Position numbers and translations under genes: made by a program. A DNA stretch of 64,000 bases from Cladorhizidae sp. MBARI D1340-BT2 (Eukaryota > Porifera > Demospongiae > Poecilosclerida > Cladorhizidae), in contig JAQNBH010000009.1 of the NCBI GenBank assembly GCA_028752905.1, forward strand, positions 29,749,976 through 29,813,975, read 5' to 3'. The notes beneath the pieces are model-generated. The model had not been told where the DNA came from. It saw nothing but the letters and a program-made list of their open reading frames with translations, and searched no databases. The number at the start of each line of letters is the position of its first letter. Within the stretch, counting starts at the first letter, position 1. Shown here one piece after another: positions 57,729 through 64,000 of the stretch.

Positions 57729-60330
57729 ACAGAGGTGTGTTTTTTTACAAATTTTAAGCCTTCATCCAGACTTGCCATTTATGTTGCTGTCAGGCTGTCA
57801 GTCAGTATCTAATAAAACTCCCCCTCCCCCTTTTCATTTTCATTCAGCAGGAAAGTGAGCCACAGAATGAACCGTATCTCATAGAAAATTGGATGGATTG
57901 AAAAAGTAATCATTAATTTTGAAGAGCAAAGAGAGAGGATTCAAATGATATAACAATTATATACTATGGACAAAAATTGAGTGTGCAAAACTGTGAATAA
58001 TGTCGGGAATACACATTTCTTTGGATCATGAGAAAATAATGTTCAAAATACAAGACTCCAGGGGGCAGGGGTAGATCCAGGGTGGTTGTAAACCCCTCAT
58101 TTTGCTCTTGCTCTTCACCATCATTCTTGCACTCTTTCATCAGCAACACACATACTCACCAGAAATAGAGTGCCTGAGCAGGGTTGACACAGGAGCAGGC
58201 AGGCCTGTGATAGCCAGCGCTAGGGAAGGACCAGCTAGAGAAACCATCTGAAGGTAAAGGGTGGAGCATAAAGAGTAAAGCCGTTAATACTATAGTTCCA
58301 AACTTCCAGCATCATTTGAGTATTCAGCTTCTAGATATCTCTTCTTCTCCCTCGATTCTAACCCAGAAGATCCTTCGTAACTCTTCACGACTCCATACTT
58401 TCATCTTTCCAGAGCTTTTGTTTGCATTCTTCTTGACATGGAATTAATAATGCTAACAAGTAAATAGCAGTACCAATGTGGGTGTGTGTTAGTTGGTGTC
58501 AAACCAGTGGCCACAAAACCCGAACATAAGGTCCGGTGAAACTGAAAAAGTCCTCAAATAGAGTTTTGAAAGCCCACTTCCAAGGAGTTGAGAAAAATGA
58601 ACATGAAAATGAAATGAACGGACTCGCCTAAAAAACCCCAATCTTATGGTCTCTTTATTTAATTCAAAATTAGTTCATTTTAGTTGACTTGTCATGTCAA
58701 TTTTAGTTGAATTGTTTAGTTAAACTGTCATTTCAAATTTATTTGAATTAATTAGTTAACTTGTCACATCAAATTTAATTGAACCCCACTGGTCGTATAC
58801 CTAACCATACACATGAGGCAATCCTAGGTCTATGATTGGTTGCCATGGATATGGGGCAGCGACATGATTGGTGACAGAGACAGCTAATAAGTGTTATGTT
58901 AGTAAACATTGCAGAGAGTGGAAGTTGCTGCATGCAACCAAAGAAGGCTGGTAGAAGAATAATTTTGATGCAAAATTCATAATTTGCAAGAGATTATTAA
59001 TGTTACTTTCTGTGATGGTACTCACGAAAAAAAGTTAGATCTTTTCTTATGTCTGGGCATTTGTGAGACGAGTTCCAATGGAAGTTTTAGACTTTCCCAG
59101 AAGATGTCTGAAACTTGAGAAGTCTTGAGTTGCCCTAACTATGAAGTATTTTGCATGCACTAGAATAAATTTAAAGTAGTATAGTTTAATATTTGCTATA
59201 CATTCTCATCACCTCATTTGCCATATGGTATATAGTGAGAATATGCTCTTGGGAATAAAATTCCCCCCATAAAATATCCTGTATTGCTGTGCACATATTC
59301 AACATATCTGACCATGCGCCCTAAGAGTTTCTCCATTGTGGTTATGATGTTTGGAAGCTAGCTACATAACTAACATAAGAGCAGCAAGATACTCGTTAGG
59401 AAAATGTGGACAGCTACAGACATTTGCAGCTATAAACAGGCCTGGTTATGCTAGTAAAACTCCTGCCGCAATGTTCTGTGAATCACATTACCCTAATGTT
59501 GAAGCTTATTACACATGCTTCATAAGCTGATATTTATTTCAAGAGCAGCACTTCATAATCGACCATATGGATGTTAACGACATGTATACTAAACAACTTT
59601 TGGTGAAATAAAACATGTGAGGCAACTCAACCAGAGTTTAGAGCTGGCACAACAGTGACATCCAACAACAGTGGAGAATTGGTCAACAAGGCATGAAAGA
59701 TTGTGATCGAGCTTCAGGACATGCAATGCATAATTCTGATGGTGAAAGCAGTTAATATCAAGGAAAAGAAATTCATGCATACATCCAAGCGTAGTTGAGA
59801 TCTTAGAGCAGTGAAAGCATTGTGAAGAGAGGTCAATTCAGAGTCTACCTTGCTTGATAGCTATAATAGTTGCCGAGCTATGACTTTCCTGGAGCAGTTT
59901 AATGCTTTCCTGCAGAGAGTGGAGATGCACATAAAGAGCCTATTGATTATCCATAGAGATATAGATATTACTCGTAGTATTTTGTACTATTACATTGTGT
60001 TCATCCATGTTTTATTTATATATTAACTTGCTGTATGAAAGTTAATCATTGGTGAGATTTGTTTCTAGACAACTCTCCTCAGCATTGGTCAACAATATTT
60101 ACAAACATTCATTTTGGAATTTGTGTATTGTTGTTCACAAAAAATGCTTCTCTCAAACTATCCCCTTTTTCATGTGATGAGAGACGATAAGGTTTACAGT
60201 GAAATGTCAACTGTGACATTAATTTACACTGTTTGCATAGAAAGAAGTGAGGAGGACCATATCTTGCAACTGGAATGGTCTCAGAACTAATTCAAATTCC
60301 ATTCAGTATAGATATCAATGTATGATCAAT
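57729..60330. other. no gene; minor repeats
   Basis: 58050-58090 (AGGGGGCAGGGGTAGATCCA) resembles a hAT-type terminus without a partner. 58660-58790 repeats TTAGTTGAATTG-like units. 59375-59565 is the partner of 51230-51420. No gene recognised. Confidence 0.45.
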
Positions 60331-60388
60331 TTAATCGAAAACTAAAGTATTCTCAGTTGACATTGTAGATATAACTTTCTCGATTATT

Positions 60389-60540
60389 GACTTAAATTTG
60401 CTCATTTGACATTCCTGCTAGTTACTCTAACCTCAATCAGGAATAATAAGATCCTAAGATTCATATGAATCTTAGCATCTCATTGTTCCTGATGAAGGCT
60501 AGAGCATTAGCCAGAATGTTGAGTGGGTAAATTTAAGTTG
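60389..60540. mobile_element. small palindromic MITE, about 150 bp
   Basis: Nearly the whole stretch folds on itself around ATTCATATGAAT (near 60460). Arm landmarks are AAATTT, a GACATTC/GAATGTT block and ATCAGGAATAAT, paired with ATTGTTCCTGATGAAGGCTA. A compact relative of the 14 kb element. Confidence 0.75.
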
Positions 60541-61259
60541 ATTGCCAGAAAGTCTGTGTAACAAACAATTCTAGCATAAAAAGCTATGGTCTCAGCAGTA
60601 TACTTGGCTATGTATATGCTACCTCCTGGCATATCATCAGCTTATCTAGATGCTACTGCTCAACTTTACTGTTCTCTCCTGACATGTTCAAGACAGCAAA
60701 AACCGTAGCGCATGATTGGCATATGAACAAACATGTGTGAGTCCACTATTGTGGCTTACCAGGGAACAACTCTTATGCCAGTGTGTACAGCAGGTCCCTA
60801 ACCAGCTCCAAATATGTAGGAACCAGCTTATTTTTGTGTGCATAAAACAGCTTGCTTTTACAAATGCCTAACCATCACAAATGCAACTGCGAAGAAGTTA
60901 CTCTACTATAGCTAAAGGATCCCAAAATCTAGAACGATCTGTAGATGACTTACCAAGGATGAAAAAATTAACTCAGTAAACAGTTAGAGAGAAATAATTT
61001 CATGAACTGTACAACCTAATACCTTTTTTTACGATATCTATTTCTGGTGCTCCTCTCCCTTAAGTATTTCTTTAACTCTTCACTTGCATTACAATTAGTT
61101 TTTATAATTAAGTACTTCTTTTCAGCAGTCACTGATAGTAAGCAGCTCCATTTAACAACATGTGTGCAGAGTGTATGAATATTTGTTGTGATGTAACTGT
61201 CAACTCACTGATTATAGATGTATACAATAACCAAAAGATACACTTTTCGTGATAGGACT
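60541..61259. other. no gene recognised
   Basis: AT-rich sequence; nothing recognisable. Confidence 0.4.
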
Positions 61260-61725
61260 TGATATAGGCAGAGCAACATAAACGTGACCGTGCTACTGAA
61301 AAGCGAAAGCGACTCGAAGTTAAGCTTCATACTGATGATCAAAGAACCAGTTTAATCTGAGTTTTTCAATAGTGGAGTTGGAGAGCTCTCAAAGAGTCCT
61401 TGATCTGCAGAAGCAACTTTCAGAGAGCTCTCAAAGTGTCATTAATCTGAAGGAAGAACTTTCAGAGAGCTCTCAAAGTGTCATTAATCTGAAGTAAGAA
61501 CTTTCAGAGAGCTCTCAAAGTGTCATTGATCTGAAGGAGCAACTTTCAGAGAACTCTCAAAGTATCGTTGATCTGAAGAAGCAACTTTCAGAGAGCTCTC
61601 AAGGTGTCATTGATCTGAAGGAAGAACTTTCAGAGAGCTCTCAAAATGGCATTGATCTGAAGAAGAAAGTTTCGGAGAACTCTCACACTATCACTGATCT
61701 GAAGAAGGACTTGATTCACTATTAA
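61260..61725 (+). pseudogene. coiled-coil protein exon with eight 14-residue repeats, one stop
   Basis: Eight 42-bp units (61375-61710) each encode a variant of LSESSQSVIDLKEQ, ending LIHY and TAA at 61723-61725. Fourteen residues equal two heptads, and Leu, Ser, Val and Leu recur at a/d positions, so a coiled coil is likely. The only lesion inside is TAA at 61495-61497 in unit 3 (Glu codon changed). Just upstream (61268-61357), another frame reads EQHKRDRATEKRKRLEVKLH, charged and helical, offset by one base from the repeat. An AG before 61268 could be an acceptor. Family unknown. It may be a real exon with a stop allele, or a young pseudogene. Confidence 0.5.
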
Positions 61726-63090
61726 TCAAGATATGGTAAGCAATCATACTATATATGGCATGGTGTCCAGACATTTATTTCTGTATGTGCATAAATTGGA
61801 TATGTGGGAGGTGATGGCCACAACATGCATGGCAGGGTTTTGTTTGTGCTCATATCTGTTTGTGCATTTGTATGTATGACTGTCTCGGAGGATCATTGCC
61901 ACACTTGGTAGGCAGATTATTAAGTATGTATCATCATTCAATTTTGAAGAGTCATGATCAATGGGGAGGGTCTGTGTCCTATTATGCTGCTTTTCATAAG
62001 TAACATCTGAGGAAAGACTTGCTTCAAGTGCATAGTTATGACTAACGTCTTTTTTATATCTTGCCTATTGACTTGTCTGTTCATTTTCATTGTGAGTATG
62101 CTATTAATTTGGAACTGGGGTAAAAAATAATTTTTTGCATTCATAAAAAGATTTGCATAAAATTATATCTTAGAGAATCGTGCTTAAAGCTTACATATAT
62201 GTTCAAACAATTTACATTACTGTAATTATATACTGCAAGCCCATGGGCAGTTAAAACCTTAGAGTTTGTATTGTGGGTGCTTTCATCATGAAGCTGGTTA
62301 TTCCAATTGATGCCCACTCATGTTATTCACATACACATTGCTGATCTGCAATAAAGTTTGAAGCTAAATTTTGCATGTGAAGCTGCTGCATGCGCTTTAG
62401 CTAGTTGTTCTTGTTGTCAGGATTACGGAAATGTCAAAGTTGTCAACTTTCCAATGGGCACTTGTTATGTGTAACCAGTCTAGTCCTAAAACAGCACCTG
62501 CGGCTTGGGTTCAAAAAGACTCCTAGCAAGCCTTGAATCCTGTTGAGATATGAGCTTTATGAGTTTGCCATCCGACATTTAGAAATATGAGTCAAACCAG
62601 ATAGGGCATGCTACTCTACACCCAATAACAACATTTGCTTGACTTCTAAATATGCTCATGTTATAAACTTACTTTGATAGTGTGTCTTTGAAACTGTAGG
62701 TCATCTTGACAACACAGAAAGCCAAAAAGGAACTTCTCAATGTCAGGTATCAGCTGAAGTTAGAGTGTACACACGCATTTGACATTTATCCTTTTTTAAT
62801 ATTATTTTATCATTTCATCTTCAGAGCAGAGATGTGCATATATCTAGTAAGTTACTAAGAAATAGAGATGTCTTGTTATAGCGCAGAGCCTGCTTGCCTT
62901 CTTAACCTGGCTATTGTACTTGTTAAAAATATCTCAGGGTATTCTAGTTAATATTTCAGGATGGTTCACGTCATATTGTGAACCAGCCTTTAGAAGGACT
63001 ATGAATGTGACCCTAACAACCCAAAGAGTGTGAGGTTCAATCAACACCAATTCACACTTAACATAGATTACAGCGATGTGACTAGGGCTA
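61726..63090. other. possible small exon, otherwise no gene
   Basis: 62701-62746 (between GAAACTGTAG and GTATCAG) would encode VILTTQKAKKELLNV and has splice-like edges, so it might belong to the coiled-coil gene. Weak evidence. Nothing else recognised. Confidence 0.25.
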
Positions 63091-63096
63091 AGGCTG

Positions 63097-63408
63097 GGAC
63101 TAGAGTTAAGACTAAGGCTTGGACTAGAGTTAAGGCTAAGGCTTCGGCTAGAGTTAAGGCTAAGGCTTGGACTAGAGTTAAAGCTAAGGCTTGGACTAGA
63201 GTTAAGGCTAAGGTTTGGACTAGAGTTAAGTCTAAGGATTGGACTAGAATTAAGGCTAAGGCTTGGACTAGAGTTAAGGCTAAGGCTTGGACTAGAGTTA
63301 AGGCTAAGGCTTGGACTAGAGTTAAGGCTAATGCTTGGACTAGAGTTAAGGCTAAGGCTTGGACTAGAGTTAAGGCTAAGGCTTGGACTAGAGTTAAGGC
63401 TAAGGCTA
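63097..63408. repeat. 24-bp tandem array, thirteen units
   Basis: The unit is GGACTAGAGTTAAGGCTAAG plus GCTT. A unit length divisible by three keeps frames open: TRVKAKAW and GLELRLRL on the plus strand, SLSLNSSP and ALALTLVQ on the minus strand. The other frame on each strand has a stop per unit. No start, splice or homology supports any as a gene. Confidence 0.97.
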
Positions 63409-63479
63409 GGGCTAGAAATATGGCTAGCCATCCCATTGATATATTGTGGCTGGCCTTCTATACTAGCCCTAGCTCTAGC

Positions 63480-64000
63480 CCTCGGCCATAATACACCGTG
63501 GTTGTCCATCTGCGTGCTGAGATATAGTTACAATTTTCAAGGTGTTAGCTAGCTATAGCCATTTCTTATTTGATACAGATCATAGATTATATGGACCAGT
63601 TAGAAGAAGAGGGCCTGGTAGTGTCAGAATAGTTAGCCACACCCACAATCATGACCATTTTTGTTTTCCAAGAGGCCTTGTTGAAAAAACATTGTAGCAT
63701 AGAGGTAGTTCCAGGAGACTTGGTACTCTTCATAGCGGAGGCTTCATTATGATGAAGTGGAAGGTCAAGTGTGCTGTTATTTTAGCTTGACAGTTCTAAC
63801 AAAATGTCTACGAAGAGTGGAACCTCTGAAGCTGCATTTTATGTTAGCATGCAGTCTACATTATATATATGTTACGCGCAAACCTGGAACCTAGGATCGT
63901 GCAAGGTCAAACTCAAACCTCCAATCTGCACTCTCAAAACCAAGAATTTGGTAATAACAGTAAGTTGCTCAATCTAGGATTGATCATAGAATTTCTACTC
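63480..64000. other. no gene recognised
   Basis: No features seen to the window edge. Confidence 0.4.

Noticed and set aside
63097..63408. Telomeric or interstitial telomere repeat
   Set aside because: The unit is 24 bp and lacks a TTAGGG-type hexamer; CTAAGG occurs only as part of the longer unit.
62934..63509. Long open frames over the 24-bp array, including one of 191 codons
   Set aside because: A unit length divisible by three keeps four frames open at once; no flanking homology or gene signals.

Overview
The window reads as AT-rich, intron-bearing nuclear DNA of an invertebrate animal. The evidence is the mix of animal-type transposon superfamilies (piggyBac, hAT, pogo/Tigger, Kolobok-like, Ty3/gypsy, LINE), spliceosomal intron signals, and the lack of any bacterial operon or ribosome-binding signal. 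A sponge or cnidarian would fit, because the DDE_3-like transposase at 20.6-23.1 kb and the Gmr1-like retrotransposon are types I associate with such genomes. I cannot fix the species. I found no intact host gene. Nearly everything recognisable is a transposon, a broken transposase, a broken copy of a cellular gene, or tandem/dispersed repeats.

0-12 kb: a long-period repeat (about 2 kb per unit, at least two units plus the start of a third) whose units are split by a 3.3 kb piggyBac element (2289-5596), a 659-bp tandem duplication (6665-7963) and a 1.5 kb piggyBac-like relic (9913-11412). It ends in a GGCA/GTAG microsatellite and a satellite of about 170 bp. 14-16.4 kb: two inverted-repeat elements, then a broken FTSJ3/Spb1-type rRNA methyltransferase fragment that keeps an intron. 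18.6-27 kb: four relics in a row: pogo/Tigger transposase, a DDE_3-like transposase split by a 0.93 kb piggyBac derivative, a LINE, and a CobW/ZNG1-type GTPase pseudogene.

32.8-40.25 kb: a Ty3/gypsy element with two LTRs. Its integrase remnants lie upstream of the reverse transcriptase (Gmr1-like order), and a 2.66 kb TTAA-flanked Kolobok/Mutator-domain transposon sits in its RNase H. 41.2-47.6 kb: minisatellites, one holding a 634-bp solo LTR with a 5-bp target duplication and one holding a 1.88 kb hAT element with a perfect 8-bp target duplication. 48.4-52.2 kb: an inverted copy of the 0-12 kb repeat carrying a 0.76 kb foldback, and a partial second copy ending in a piggyBac-type terminus. 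53.2-56.4 kb: a complete but decayed hAT element. 56.9-57.7 kb: a piggyBac relic with a lost catalytic Asp. 61.26-61.73 kb: eight 42-bp units encoding a 14-residue coiled-coil-like repeat. 63.1-63.4 kb: thirteen 24-bp units open in four reading frames.

The genes do not form a pathway. The window is a stratified record of insertions, and in several places the empty site can be read from another copy, which gives relative ages.
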